A stretch of 64,000 bases of DNA from an uncultured Pelagibacteraceae bacterium (GTDB lineage Bacteria > Pseudomonadota > Alphaproteobacteria > Pelagibacterales > Pelagibacteraceae): contig CACNVX010000003.1 of the NCBI GenBank assembly GCA_902624045.1, positions 18,788-82,787 of the forward strand, in the 5' to 3' direction. A program made the translations under genes and the position numbers. Below the pieces are notes generated by a model. That model was given only the letters and a program-made list of their open reading frames with translations. It made no database searches and was not told the DNA's origin. Position 1 is the first letter of the stretch. Every line of letters begins with the position of its first letter. Positions 10,262-21,300 of the stretch are shown piece after piece.

Positions 10262-10845
10262 TTTATAAATCTGCTTCCTGGGGTTGTTATTGGTATAGAT
10301 TTAAGTTCTAGTGGTAATTTATTTGCTTTGTAAGTAGGAACATCTATTTTCAGATGTGATATTATTCTAGTTCTTATTTTTAAAGATTGTTTAGTTGATC
10401 GATCAATTATAGATGCAAATCCAATTAATTTAGCTTTTGATTTTTTAATTAACTTTACACATTCTAAACTTGATTTTCCTGTAGTGATTACATCTTCTAT
10501 AATTATTACTCTTGCACCTTTTTTAATATTGAATCCTCTTCTAAGAGTAAATTTACCATTTACCCTTTCACAAAAAATTGTTTCTTTTTTTAGCAATTTT
10601 CCTATTTCATATCCAATAATAACTCCTCCCATTGCAGGTGCTAGTATTAAATCAATTTTTTTAAATTTTTTTTTAATTTTATTTGCTAAAGATTTACAAA
10701 TTTTATCAGCTAGATTAGGGAAGCTTAAGAGTTTTGCACACTGAATATATTTTGAAGAATGTAGACCTGAGGATAGAACAAAGTGACCTTCTAATAATGC
10801 ATTAGTTTTTTTTAAAATATTTAAGGATTTTTTGTGTGAAAGCAT
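10258..10845 (-). CDS. pyrE: Orotate phosphoribosyltransferase
   Basis: GHFVLSSGLHSSKYIQCA; VIIIEDVITTGKSS PRPP motif. Confidence 0.95.
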   Translation of the reverse strand: MLSHKKSLNILKKTNALLEGHFVLSSGLHSSKYIQCAKLLSFPNLADKICKSLANKIKKKFKKIDLILAPAMGGVIIGYEIGKLLKKETIFCERVNGKFTLRRGFNIKKGARVIIIEDVITTGKSSLECVKLIKKSKAKLIGFASIIDRSTKQSLKIRTRIISHLKIDVPTYKANKLPLELKSIPITTPGSRFIK

Positions 10846-12556
10846 TTCTTTTTTCTTCGTGTCTGATTATCTTAAATTTTATACTCTTTTGTTTTAGCTC
10901 TGCAATAAAATTAGTAAAATTCTTAAGATTTCTAATAATTAATTTAAATTTAAAATTAATATAATTGGGATTTTTACCAACCATTTCTAAACTTGATATA
11001 TTTAATTTATGACTTCCAATAAGTGAACTTATATCTCCTAATTGACCTGGCTTATCAGGTAATGACATCCATAGAGTAGTGTTATATTTTTTTGTTTTTT
11101 CCTCTTTTTGCTCTCCTTTATCATGCCAATATCTTCTTATTGCTGCTCTAGCTTTACCTGTTTTAGTTGTTGGTATCCAATGAAGTGACGGTGAATTATT
11201 TTTAGATGTTATAATATTTACACGATCACCATTTCTTAAAATGGTTTGTAGTTCGCTTTTGTTTCCATTAATTTCACAACCAACTGCTGAATTACCAATT
11301 TTAGTGTGGACTGCATAAGCAAAATCTATTGCTGTTGCATCTTTAGGTAATTTTATTACTGAACCTTTTGGTGTAAAACAAAATACGTTTTCTTGAAACA
11401 TTTGCAGTTTTGTATACTCATATGAGTCTTCAGGGTTTTCATTTTTTTCTATAATCTCAACAAGATCTTTTAACCAATCATACTCCTTCCAGCTTAAAGA
11501 ATTAAATTTTTCAGAAGATTTATACTGCCAATGAGATGCAACACCTCTTTCTGCAAATTCATGCATTTCTTGTGTTCTAATTTGAATTTCTATCGGTTTT
11601 TTGTTTGAACCAATTACAGATGTATGTATAGATTTATAACCATTAATTTTTGGAGAAGAAATATAATCTTTAAATTTTCCTGGTATGCAATTCCATTTTT
11701 TATGAAAAATACCAAGAGTTTTGTAACACTCATCTACGTTTTTTAAAATTATTCTAAAACCAATAATGTCTGTTATTTGTTCAAGTGAAACTCTTTTCTT
11801 TTGGACCTTTCTCCAAATTGAAAAAGGTGTTTTTTCTCTACCATGTATCTCGGCATTAATTTTATTATCATTCAAGATTTCACTTAATTCAAAAGATTGT
11901 TCTTCAAATAAATCTTTTCTGTCCAATTTTATTTCATCAAGCCTTTTTTTTATTAATTTTCTTGCATCGTTATTTAAAATTTCAAAAGACAAATCCTCAA
12001 GCTCGTCTCTTATTCTGTGCATTCCCATTCTGTCTGCTAATGGAGCATAAATTTCCATAGTTTCTTGAGCTATTCTTTTTCTTTTATCTTCTTTTGTGAT
12101 CGCTTTAATAGTTCTCATGTTGTGTAATCGATCTGCAATTTTAACTAACAAAACTCTAATATCTTTTGATGTTGCTAAAATTAATTTTCTAAAATTTTCA
12201 ACTTTAGAATTTGCACCAGCTGAATTTTCGAATACTGATATTTTAGTTACACCGTCAACTAAATCAGCAACCTCATCACCAAACTCTTGTTTTATGGTTT
12301 CATAAGTTGCAAAGGTATCCTCTATGGTATCGTGCAATAAACCTGTGGTAATTGTCGCGCTATCTAATTTTAATTCAGTTAAAATATTTGCAACCTCAAT
12401 TGGATGAACTGAATAAGGATCACCTGAAGCTCTTTTTTGACTCTTATGTGCGTTAACAGCAAAATTATATGCCTTGTCCAATTTTTCAGGATTTAGAAAT
12501 TTATTATAATTTTTAACCTTATTTATAAGTTCATTTGAATTAAGCATATTTAACAT
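10802..12556 (-). CDS. spoT: Bifunctional (p)ppGpp synthetase/hydrolase, Rel/SpoT family, apparently lacking the region between TGS and ACT
   Basis: HD domain LLHDTIEDT, synthetase IEIQIRTQEMHEFAE, TGS VFCFTPKG, C-terminal ACT-like. Confidence 0.93.
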   Translation of the reverse strand: MLNMLNSNELINKVKNYNKFLNPEKLDKAYNFAVNAHKSQKRASGDPYSVHPIEVANILTELKLDSATITTGLLHDTIEDTFATYETIKQEFGDEVADLVDGVTKISVFENSAGANSKVENFRKLILATSKDIRVLLVKIADRLHNMRTIKAITKEDKRKRIAQETMEIYAPLADRMGMHRIRDELEDLSFEILNNDARKLIKKRLDEIKLDRKDLFEEQSFELSEILNDNKINAEIHGREKTPFSIWRKVQKKRVSLEQITDIIGFRIILKNVDECYKTLGIFHKKWNCIPGKFKDYISSPKINGYKSIHTSVIGSNKKPIEIQIRTQEMHEFAERGVASHWQYKSSEKFNSLSWKEYDWLKDLVEIIEKNENPEDSYEYTKLQMFQENVFCFTPKGSVIKLPKDATAIDFAYAVHTKIGNSAVGCEINGNKSELQTILRNGDRVNIITSKNNSPSLHWIPTTKTGKARAAIRRYWHDKGEQKEEKTKKYNTTLWMSLPDKPGQLGDISSLIGSHKLNISSLEMVGKNPNYINFKFKLIIRNLKNFTNFIAELKQKSIKFKIIRHEEKRNAFTQKILKYFKKN

Positions 12557-12568
12557 TATACCACTAAA

Positions 12569-13087
12569 TCAAATTTGTTTAATAGATCTAATGTCTCTAT
12601 CAGGAAGTAGAGAAATCAAGGTTTTAACATCAATTTGTTTATCAGGATGGATCCAATTCTTTTGAATTTCAAATAAAGGAAATAATACAAAATTTCTTTT
12701 ATGCATCATTTTGTGAGGTAAATTAACTCTAGCATTTCTTTTGGATACCAATTTATTAAAATCAATTATGTCTAAATCGCACGTACGAGGTGCGTTTTTT
12801 TTTGCTTTTTTTCTGCCTAATCGAGTTTCTATAGATTTACATATTTTTAAAAGTTCTTGGGGATTGTAATGGCATTTTAATTTTAAAATAATATTTAAAA
12901 ACTTTGGTTTTCTTGAATCTGGCCAGGAAGGAGTTTCGTAATAACTTGATACCGACAGAAAATCTAAATTAAACTCTGCTAATAAAAATTTTGCTTTTTC
13001 TATATTTGTTTTTCTTTGGCCTAAATTCGAACCTATTCCTAAAAAAACAATTTTAGCTCGATTTTCTAATATATCTTGCCTTTTCAC
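12569..13087 (-). CDS. folK: 2-amino-4-hydroxy-6-hydroxymethyldihydropteridine pyrophosphokinase
   Basis: [21 protein letters not shown]; probable GTG start at 13087 (track ORF extends to 13147 inside smpB). Confidence 0.85.
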   Translation of the reverse strand: MKRQDILENRAKIVFLGIGSNLGQRKTNIEKAKFLLAEFNLDFLSVSSYYETPSWPDSRKPKFLNIILKLKCHYNPQELLKICKSIETRLGRKKAKKNAPRTCDLDIIDFNKLVSKRNARVNLPHKMMHKRNFVLFPLFEIQKNWIHPDKQIDVKTLISLLPDRDIRSIKQI

Positions 13088-13523
13088 GGTTCCAATCTCT
13101 ACTTTTTTTTGTGGCTCTTTTATCATATTGTTTTTTACCTTTTGCAACTGCTAGTTCTATTTTAGCCTTTCCTTTTTTAAAATACATTTTTGTTGGAACT
13201 AATGTGAAACCATCTCTTTGCATTTTACCTATTAATTTATTTATTTCTTTTTTATTAAGTAGTAACTTTCTGTCGTTAGTTGGATTATGATTAGAGTAAC
13301 TGGCTTGCTTGTATGGAGAAATATGTGAATTAATTAAAACAATTTCACCTCTCTTCTCAACTGCATAAGACTCAGCAATATTCACCTTACCATCTCTTAC
13401 TGATTTAATCTCAGATCCCTTTAGAACAATTCCAGCTTCAAAAATATCTTCAAAAAAATAATTAAAACTAGCTTTTCTGTTTAAACAAATAATTTTTAAA
13501 CCAGGATTGGTTTTTTTGTTCAT
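13053..13523 (-). CDS. smpB: SsrA-binding protein SmpB
   Basis: [41 protein letters not shown]. Confidence 0.96.
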   Translation of the reverse strand: MNKKTNPGLKIICLNRKASFNYFFEDIFEAGIVLKGSEIKSVRDGKVNIAESYAVEKRGEIVLINSHISPYKQASYSNHNPTNDRKLLLNKKEINKLIGKMQRDGFTLVPTKMYFKKGKAKIELAVAKGKKQYDKRATKKSRDWNREKARYIRKSS

Positions 13524-14404
13524 TAAATTAATTTAGCAGACTGAAGAGCTTTTTTTACAATTTCTTTTGTTTTCTCTGTTACTTTTACAAGTGGTAGTCT
13601 TACACTATCATCACAAAGGCCCAAAAGTTTTGCAGCGTATTTTACAGGACTAGGATTGCTTTCGACAAACAATGAGTGATGAACCGGTTGTAATATTTTA
13701 TCCAATCTTTCTGCCTCTTTTATTTCGTTATCAGTGTCTGATTTTGATAATCTTTGAAAATCAGAACAAAGTTTAGGAGCAATGTTTGCAGTGACACTAA
13801 TAGTGCCCACCCCACCACGTTTATTAAATTCAAAAACATTGTCGTCATTACCAGTTAATTGAATAAAATCTTTACCCAATTTTTCAAGAGTTTGATTAAC
13901 TCTATTTAAATCACCTGTTGCATCTTTAACACCAACTATGTTTTTTAATTCATAAAGTTTAGCCATTGTGTCCACTGACATGTCAATCACAGATCTACCA
14001 GGAATATTATAAATTATTATTGGAATGCCGCACGTGTCATTTATTGCTTTATAATGTTGATACAAGCCTTCTTGTGTTGGTTTATTGTAATAAGGTGTAA
14101 CTATCAAAGCTCCACTAGCTCCTGCTTTTTCTGCATGAGTAGTTAATGAAATAGCCTCTTCTGTTGAGTTTGATCCTGTTCCTGCAATAACTGGAATTTT
14201 TCCATTACTTTCTTTTATACATAAATCTATTACTCTTTGATGCTCATCATGGCTCAACGTAGGGGATTCACCAGTTGTACCGGCCGGAACAAGTCCATTT
14301 GTTCCATTATCGATCTGAAAATGAATTAATTTTATATATGCTTCCTCATCTAGACCATTATTTTTAAATGGTGTAATTAAAGCAACATTTGATCCTTTAA
14401 ACAT
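13523..14404 (-). CDS. dapA: 4-hydroxy-tetrahydrodipicolinate synthase
   Basis: [42 protein letters not shown]. Confidence 0.96.
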   Translation of the reverse strand: MFKGSNVALITPFKNNGLDEEAYIKLIHFQIDNGTNGLVPAGTTGESPTLSHDEHQRVIDLCIKESNGKIPVIAGTGSNSTEEAISLTTHAEKAGASGALIVTPYYNKPTQEGLYQHYKAINDTCGIPIIIYNIPGRSVIDMSVDTMAKLYELKNIVGVKDATGDLNRVNQTLEKLGKDFIQLTGNDDNVFEFNKRGGVGTISVTANIAPKLCSDFQRLSKSDTDNEIKEAERLDKILQPVHHSLFVESNPSPVKYAAKLLGLCDDSVRLPLVKVTEKTKEIVKKALQSAKLI

Positions 14405-14447
14405 AAATACTTATAACATAGTTTATAGATTCATATACTAAAAGATT

Positions 14448-16673
14448 ATGCTCAAAAAAATATTATTTTTAGGTTTCACTGTAACAACATTAATGTTTTC
14501 AAATAATCTCTTTGCTGGAATCAATTCAATTGTTCCATTAAAAAAACCTGTTTTAAGTAATGAAGAAATTCAAAAAAAAATATCAATAAATATACTAAAA
14601 CCTTTAAAGAAACCCTCACAAAAAAAGGAGATCAAAATTGAGGAAGTAGTTGTTAAAAAAGAGTTAATTTTAAAAGAAAAAAAGTTAAGTTTTAAAATAC
14701 CAAAGAAAAAACCAACTGTTGCTGGTCTTAGTACTAGCATGAATATAAAAATATCAAAATATTACAATAAAAGAGATTATGGAATAGCTAAAAAAGCCAT
14801 TTCTGAAATGCAAAAAAGTAAATGGTCCTCTGCACTTAAAATATCAAAAAAAGCAAAAGACAAATCAATTTATAATTTTATACAATGGAGACATCTTTTA
14901 ACGTCTGGTAATCAAGCATCCTTTTATGAATATCAAGTTTTTTTAAATAATAATTCAGATTATCCAAGAATAGAAAGAGTTAGATATCTAGCAGAACATA
15001 AACTATCAACAAAAACTGTTTCGCCAAAAAAAATAATAAATTGGTTTGGAGAAAAAGATCCATTAAGTGGTTATGGTAAAATGATACTTGGAGAAAGTCA
15101 CATTTTAATTGGAGACAAAAATAAGGGTAAAAAACTAATTAAAGAAGGTTGGATAACAGCAGATTTATCTAAAAATGAATTAAGATACTTTAGAAAAAAA
15201 TATAAAAAATTCTTAAATGCAGATGACTATATAAAACGAGCTGATTATTTAGCCTGGAACGGTGATCGTTGGGATTTACAAAGATTAATAAGATATCTGC
15301 CAAAAGATTATGAACTTTTATATAACGCGAGATATCTTTTAATGAGTAAAGGTTATGGCGTGGACCAAGCAATAGCAAATGTTCCTCAAAAATTTAAGAA
15401 TGATGCTGGGTTAAACTATGATCGATTAAAATGGAGAAGAAAAAAAGGCCGTGTAGACTCTTCAACAGAAATCTTATTGAAAATAAGAAATGATAAAGAA
15501 TATTTAGTCAGACCTGATAAATGGTGGAAAGAAAGAGAAATTATTTCAAGAGCATTACTATATAAAAAGAAATACGAAATTTCATATAAAATCTCAAGTA
15601 ATCATGGAATGACTGAAGGATCAGAATATGCTGAAGCAGAATGGATGAGTGGTTGGATAGCATTCAGTTTTTTAAAAGATCCATTGACTGCTAAAAATCA
15701 TTTTAAAAATTTTTATGAAAATGTTAGTTACCCAATAAGCCTGTCTAGGGGTGCTTATTGGCTTGGGAGAGCCTATGAGAAAATAGGTGATAGAGAACAA
15801 TCAAATAATTGGTATAGAGAAGCAACAAAATATCTAACAACATATTATGGTCAACTAGCTTTTTTGAAATTAAATCCAAATGGAAAATTTGAATTAGATA
15901 AAGATAGGGAAATCGATCCAAAATATAGAATTCAATTTTTTAATAAAGAACTTGTAAAAATTTCTTATCTTTTAGATGAATTAAAGAAAGATAAATATAC
16001 AAAACATATTTTAAGACATTTAGCGAACGATAATATAGCTAAAGGCAGTGAGCTTTTAGCTGCAGAATTAGCCACTAGTATAAACAGATACGATTTTGCT
16101 ATTCAAGTTTCAAAGATTGCTTCTTACCAAAAAAGGTTTCATAATAAATACAATTACCCAATAATTAGTACACCTAAATATATTAACAAAAGAAAAATTC
16201 CAGAAAGTGCTTTAATCCTATCTATAATTAGACAAGAAAGTGAATTTGATTTAGAGGCTAATAGTCATGCTGGTGCAAAAGGATTAATGCAATTGATGCC
16301 TTACACAGCAAAATTAGTTTCAAAACAAGCTAAACTTCCTTATTCAAAATCAAGATTAACTAAAGATCCTGAATATAATATCAATTTAGGATCTCACTAT
16401 ATAGCTGGGCTGATTCTTCAATATGACGGTGCTTACCCTTTTGCAGTCGCTGCATATAATGCTGGGCCCAACAGAGTTAAATATTGGAAAAGAATAAATA
16501 AAGATCCACAAAAAAAACAAGTTGACTATGTTGATTGGGTTGAATTGATAAAATTTAGAGAAACTAGAAATTATGTACAGCGTGTTTTGGAAAATTATAA
16601 TGTTTATAGATATATACTGGAACAACGACCTGTAGCTATGAAAAACTTTTTTAAGGATCAGCCTCTATTTTAG
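14448..16673 (+). CDS. slt: Soluble lytic murein transglycosylase
   Basis: Signal-like N-terminus; SLT domain RQESEFDLEANSHAGAKGLMQLMPYTA ... NAGPNRVKYW. Confidence 0.92.
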   Translation: MLKKILFLGFTVTTLMFSNNLFAGINSIVPLKKPVLSNEEIQKKISINILKPLKKPSQKKEIKIEEVVVKKELILKEKKLSFKIPKKKPTVAGLSTSMNIKISKYYNKRDYGIAKKAISEMQKSKWSSALKISKKAKDKSIYNFIQWRHLLTSGNQASFYEYQVFLNNNSDYPRIERVRYLAEHKLSTKTVSPKKIINWFGEKDPLSGYGKMILGESHILIGDKNKGKKLIKEGWITADLSKNELRYFRKKYKKFLNADDYIKRADYLAWNGDRWDLQRLIRYLPKDYELLYNARYLLMSKGYGVDQAIANVPQKFKNDAGLNYDRLKWRRKKGRVDSSTEILLKIRNDKEYLVRPDKWWKEREIISRALLYKKKYEISYKISSNHGMTEGSEYAEAEWMSGWIAFSFLKDPLTAKNHFKNFYENVSYPISLSRGAYWLGRAYEKIGDREQSNNWYREATKYLTTYYGQLAFLKLNPNGKFELDKDREIDPKYRIQFFNKELVKISYLLDELKKDKYTKHILRHLANDNIAKGSELLAAELATSINRYDFAIQVSKIASYQKRFHNKYNYPIISTPKYINKRKIPESALILSIIRQESEFDLEANSHAGAKGLMQLMPYTAKLVSKQAKLPYSKSRLTKDPEYNINLGSHYIAGLILQYDGAYPFAVAAYNAGPNRVKYWKRINKDPQKKQVDYVDWVELIKFRETRNYVQRVLENYNVYRYILEQRPVAMKNFFKDQPLF

Positions 16674-16765
16674 TGGCGGAAGAGGAGGGATTCGAACCCT
16701 CGGTACAAGTTTCCTCGCACGGTCATTTAGCAAACGACTGGTTTCAGCCTCTCACCCACTCTTCC
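16674..16765 (-). tRNA. tRNA-Ser(GCU), CCA encoded
   Basis: Minus strand GGAAGAG...CTCTTCC G CCA; anticodon loop TTGCTAA with GCT at 16731..16729; long variable arm; GGTTCGAATCC T-arm. Confidence 0.95.
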
Positions 16766-16832
16766 GTATGACATTGTGTATTAAGCGATTGTATTGAAAA
16801 TTCAATATATATAAAGTATTTATTCAATTATT

Positions 16833-18086
16833 ATGAAAAATAAGTACTCAGTATTTTCGTTAATTAAAAATGCTTTTTCATATCATGAAAATTGGCAAAG
16901 AGCATGGAAAGACCCTGCTCCTAAAAAAGAGTACGATGCAGTTATTGTTGGTGGTGGTGGACATGGATTAGCAACAGCCTACTATTTAGCAAAAAAACAC
17001 AATATGAATAATATTGCTGTAGTCGAGAAAGGTTGGATTGGTGGAGGGAATACTGGACGGAATACTACAATTATTAGATCAAATTATTTATGGGACGCTA
17101 GTGCAGGATTATATGATCATGCATTAAAAATTTGGGAAGGCTTGTCTCAAGAACTAAATTACAATGTAATGTTTAGTCAAAGAGGTGTAATGAACCTTGC
17201 GCATAATTTACAAGATGTTAGAGACTTAAAAAGACGAACACATGCAAATAGACTTAATGGTATTGATGCAGTTTACTTAAGCACTGAAGAAGTTAAAAAA
17301 TTTTGTCCAATTATAAATACATCGCCAGATATTAGATACCCTGTTTTAGGAGGAACTTTACAACGTAGAGCTGGTACAGCGAGACACGATGCGGTTGCAT
17401 GGGGATATGCCAGAGGAGCTGATGCAATGGGTGTTGATATTATTCAAAATTGTGAAGTTAAAGGAATAAAAAGAAATGGAGATATTGTTGAAGGAATAGA
17501 AACAACAAAAGGATTTATAAAAACTAAGAAAATTGGTGTAGTTGCAGCTGGTCATTCTAGTGTAATAGCAAATATGGCTGGTCTAAGACTTCCACTTGAA
17601 AGTAAACCTTTGCAAGCTTTAGTTTCTGAACCTGTGAAACCAATTATTGATACAGTTGTAATGTCTAACGCAGTGCATGCATATGTCAGTCAATCTGACA
17701 AAGGAGAATTAGTCATTGGTGCTGGAACGGATGATTATGTTTCTTATACTCAAAAAGGTAGCCATCAAATAGTTGAAGGAACGTTAAATGCTATTTTAGA
17801 ATTATATCCTATTTTCAGTAGAATGAGAATGTTAAGACAATGGGGAGGAATTGTAGATATTTGTCCTGACGCTAGTCCAATTTTAAGTAAAACTTCAATT
17901 AAAGGATTATACTTTAATTGTGGTTGGGGTACTGGAGGATTTAAAGCAACTCCTGGATCTGGAGATTTGTTTGCACATACTATTGCAAATGATGAACCAC
18001 ACAAACTTAATGCTGCATTTAATTTAAATCGATTTGTAAGTGGAGACCTTGTTGATGAACATGGGGCTGCAGCGGTTGCTCATTAA
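16833..18086 (+). CDS. soxB: Sarcosine oxidase, beta subunit
   Basis: FAD motif [21 protein letters not shown]-terminal [18 protein letters not shown]; order soxBDAG. Confidence 0.95.
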   Translation: MKNKYSVFSLIKNAFSYHENWQRAWKDPAPKKEYDAVIVGGGGHGLATAYYLAKKHNMNNIAVVEKGWIGGGNTGRNTTIIRSNYLWDASAGLYDHALKIWEGLSQELNYNVMFSQRGVMNLAHNLQDVRDLKRRTHANRLNGIDAVYLSTEEVKKFCPIINTSPDIRYPVLGGTLQRRAGTARHDAVAWGYARGADAMGVDIIQNCEVKGIKRNGDIVEGIETTKGFIKTKKIGVVAAGHSSVIANMAGLRLPLESKPLQALVSEPVKPIIDTVVMSNAVHAYVSQSDKGELVIGAGTDDYVSYTQKGSHQIVEGTLNAILELYPIFSRMRMLRQWGGIVDICPDASPILSKTSIKGLYFNCGWGTGGFKATPGSGDLFAHTIANDEPHKLNAAFNLNRFVSGDLVDEHGAAAVAH

Positions 18087-18361
18087 TGTTTTTAATAAAC
18101 TGCCCGTACTGTGGAGAACGTGATCAGCAAGAATTTAAAGCTGGTGGTGAAGCTCACATTGAAAGACCTAAACAACCAACAGAATTAAGTGATGATGAGT
18201 GGGCAGAATATTTGTTTATGAGAAAAAATATTAAAGGTGTGCAATTTGAAAGATGGAATCATGCACATGGTTGTCGTAAATGGTTTAATATGGTTAGAGA
18301 TACATCTAACGATGAAATAAAAGCAATTTATAAAATGGGTGAAAAACCACCTTCTCAATAA
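18086..18361 (+). CDS. soxD: Sarcosine oxidase, delta subunit
   Basis: CPYCGERDQQEFKAGGEAHIERP; HAHGCRKWFNMVRDT. Confidence 0.95.
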   Translation: MFLINCPYCGERDQQEFKAGGEAHIERPKQPTELSDDEWAEYLFMRKNIKGVQFERWNHAHGCRKWFNMVRDTSNDEIKAIYKMGEKPPSQ

Positions 18362-18362
18362 A

Positions 18363-21300
18363 ATGACTAAAAATTTAAGAGTAAAAACTAGTGAGTATAT
18401 TGATGAAACTAATAGAATTTCCTTCAAATTTAATGGCAAAACTTATCACGGTTATAAAGGAGATACTTTAGCTTCTGCATTACTTGCAAATGATGTTCAT
18501 TTGGTGGGTCGAAGCTTTAAATATCATAGACCTAGAGGAATTATGACGTCGGGTTCAGAAGAACCAAATGCCATAGTACAAATAAACCCTGGTACCAACA
18601 GAACAGAACCTAATGTTAGAGCAACAGAAGTCGAGATTTACGAGGGTTTAGAAGCATCTAGTCAAAATTGTTGGCCAAGTGTAGAATTTGATATTGGTGG
18701 AATAAACAATTTTCTCTCCCCTTTTTTTCCAGCAGGTTTTTATTACAAAACATTTATGTGGCCTGCTAGTTTCTGGGAAAAATATGAATTTTTCATAAGA
18801 CATTCAGCTGGTTTAGGAAAATCACCAACATCTAGTGACCCTGACGTTTATGACCACCGAAATGTTCACTGTGATGTATTGGTTGTAGGCGCAGGTATAG
18901 CAGGGATATTAGCAGCAAAAAATGCAGCTAAAAACAATTTTAAAACTTTATTAGTTGATGAAAAAAATGAACTTGGTGGATCAACTATTTATGAAAATAA
19001 CGAATTCAATAAAATTGATAATAAAAAACCTTCAGAGTGGTTAAAAAAAGAAATAGAGGACCTTAAAGATATTGAAAATCTTGAGATAAAAACTAGAACA
19101 AGTGTGGCCGCTTATCATCAATATAATTATCTCTTAGCTAGAGAAAATTTAACTGATCATTTAGAGACTAAAGATAAAACAAATAAAATCAGACAAAGAC
19201 TTCTTAAAATTAGGGCTAAGAAAGTTATTTTAGCCACAGGTGCATTAGAAAGACCATTAATATTTAATAATAATGATAGACCAGGAATAATACTTTCTTC
19301 TGCTGTAAAAAAATACAGTGAATTTTATGGTGTTGCGTGTGGTAGTAAAAATGTATTTTTTACTAACAATGATAGCGCTTATGAAAGTGCTTTGTCACTA
19401 TACAACAAAGGTATAAATGTTGAAGCAATTATTGATATAAGAGAGCAATCTGAAAGTAAAATTGTTAAAAAAGTTGAAGAAGTAGGTATCAAAATTTACT
19501 GGTCTTATTCGATTGTTGATACAGCTGGATACAAAAGACTAAATAGTGTTTCAATTATGAAGCTATCTAATGATGGTACTTCTGTTACTGGAAGTAAAAT
19601 TTCTATTTCATGTGATTGCTTAGGAGTTGCTGGTGGTTGGACACCTGCAGTGCATTTATATACACAATCAGGCAGTAAACTTGTATTTGATGAGGAAAAA
19701 AATGTATTCTTACCAAATCAAAATACATCTAACCAAATAAGTGTAGGATCTTGTGGTGGAGATTTTAAGATCGATGAAATTATTAAAAATTTAAATCAAA
19801 AACTTAAAGATAACTTAAACATTAAAGAAACAGATTTTGATAACATTAAAGTTGAGATTGATCAGGAAAACTCAAAAAGAAATATTTGGTTACTACCTTC
19901 TAATAAACCTTTAGGCAAAACTAAACCATTTGTAGATTATCAAAACGATGCAACTGCTAAAGATATTAAGCTAGCATTAAGAGAAGGTTTTAGATCTATT
20001 GAACATGTAAAAAGATACACGACTACTGGTATGGGAACTGATCAAGGTAAACTAGGGAATATGCATGCGTTAGGCATAATTGCTGATACAGCAGGTGTTA
20101 AAATGGGAGAATTAGGAACAACCACTTTTAGACCTCCTTACACACCTTTGACATTTGGGACAATTGTTGGTCGAAATGTAGGAAAATTTTTTGATATTTT
20201 TAGAAGAACACCAATGAATGATTGGCATGTTGAAAATAAAGCTAAATTTGAAAATGTAGGTCAATGGAAGCGTGCATGGTATTACCCTATTAATGGAGAG
20301 ACAATGCATCAAGCGGTACAAAGAGAAAGTAAGGCAGCAAGAGAGAGTGCTGGTATATTGGATGCCTCTACACTTGGTAAAATTGATATTCAAGGAAGTG
20401 ACGCTTCAGAATTTTTAAATAGAATTTACACTAATGCTTGGTCTAAATTAGCTATTGGTAAATGCAGATATGGTCTGATGCTAAATGAAGATGGTATGGT
20501 TTATGATGATGGTGTTACAACTAGATTGGGAGAAAATCATTATATAATGAGCACAACAACAGGTGGAGCTGCTAATGTTTTAGGAAAGCTTGAAGATTAT
20601 CTTCAAACAGAATGGCCAGAACTAGATGTATACTTAACATCTGTAACTGATCATTATGCTACTGCAAGCTTATGTGGTCCTAATAGCAAAAATATTCTTA
20701 AAAAAATAATACCAGATTTAGATTTATCAGATGAAAATTTTCCGCACATGTCATTTAAGGAAGCCAATATTGGTAATATCAAATGTAGAATAATGAGAAT
20801 TAGTTTTACAGGTGAACATAGTTACGAAATTAATGTTCAGGCGAGTTATGGAAAAGATTTATGGGAAAAATGTATAGAGGCAGGTAAAGAGTTTAATATT
20901 ACGCCTTATGGAACTGAAACAATGCACTTATTGAGAGCAGAAAAAGGTTTTATAATTGTTGGTCAAGATACAGATGGAACTATGACACCTATTGATCTTC
21001 AAATGGATTGGATAGTTAGCAAAAAGAAATATGATTTTATAGGTAAAAGATCTCTATACAGATCCGATACTATGAAAGAAGATAGAAAACAATTAGTAGG
21101 ATTGTTAACCGATGATCCAGAAATAGTTTTAGAAGAAGGAGCTCAAATTGTTTCAAAGTTAAATCAAAGTCCTGTTGAAATGCTTGGACATGTAACTTCA
21201 AGTTATTTCAGTCCAAACTTAAATAAATCAATTGCACTAGCAGTTGTTAGAGGTGGAAAAGACATGATGGGTAAAAAACTTTTTATACCAATGGAAGATA

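Noticed and set aside
10484-10744. 86-aa hydrophobic plus-strand ORF opposite pyrE
   Set aside because: Antisense reading of A/T-rich codons commonly yields hydrophobic pseudo-proteins
16766-16832. Possible glycine riboswitch before the sarcosine oxidase operon
   Set aside because: Gap is only 67 nt, with no paired aptamer-like elements seen; too short for a typical glycine aptamer
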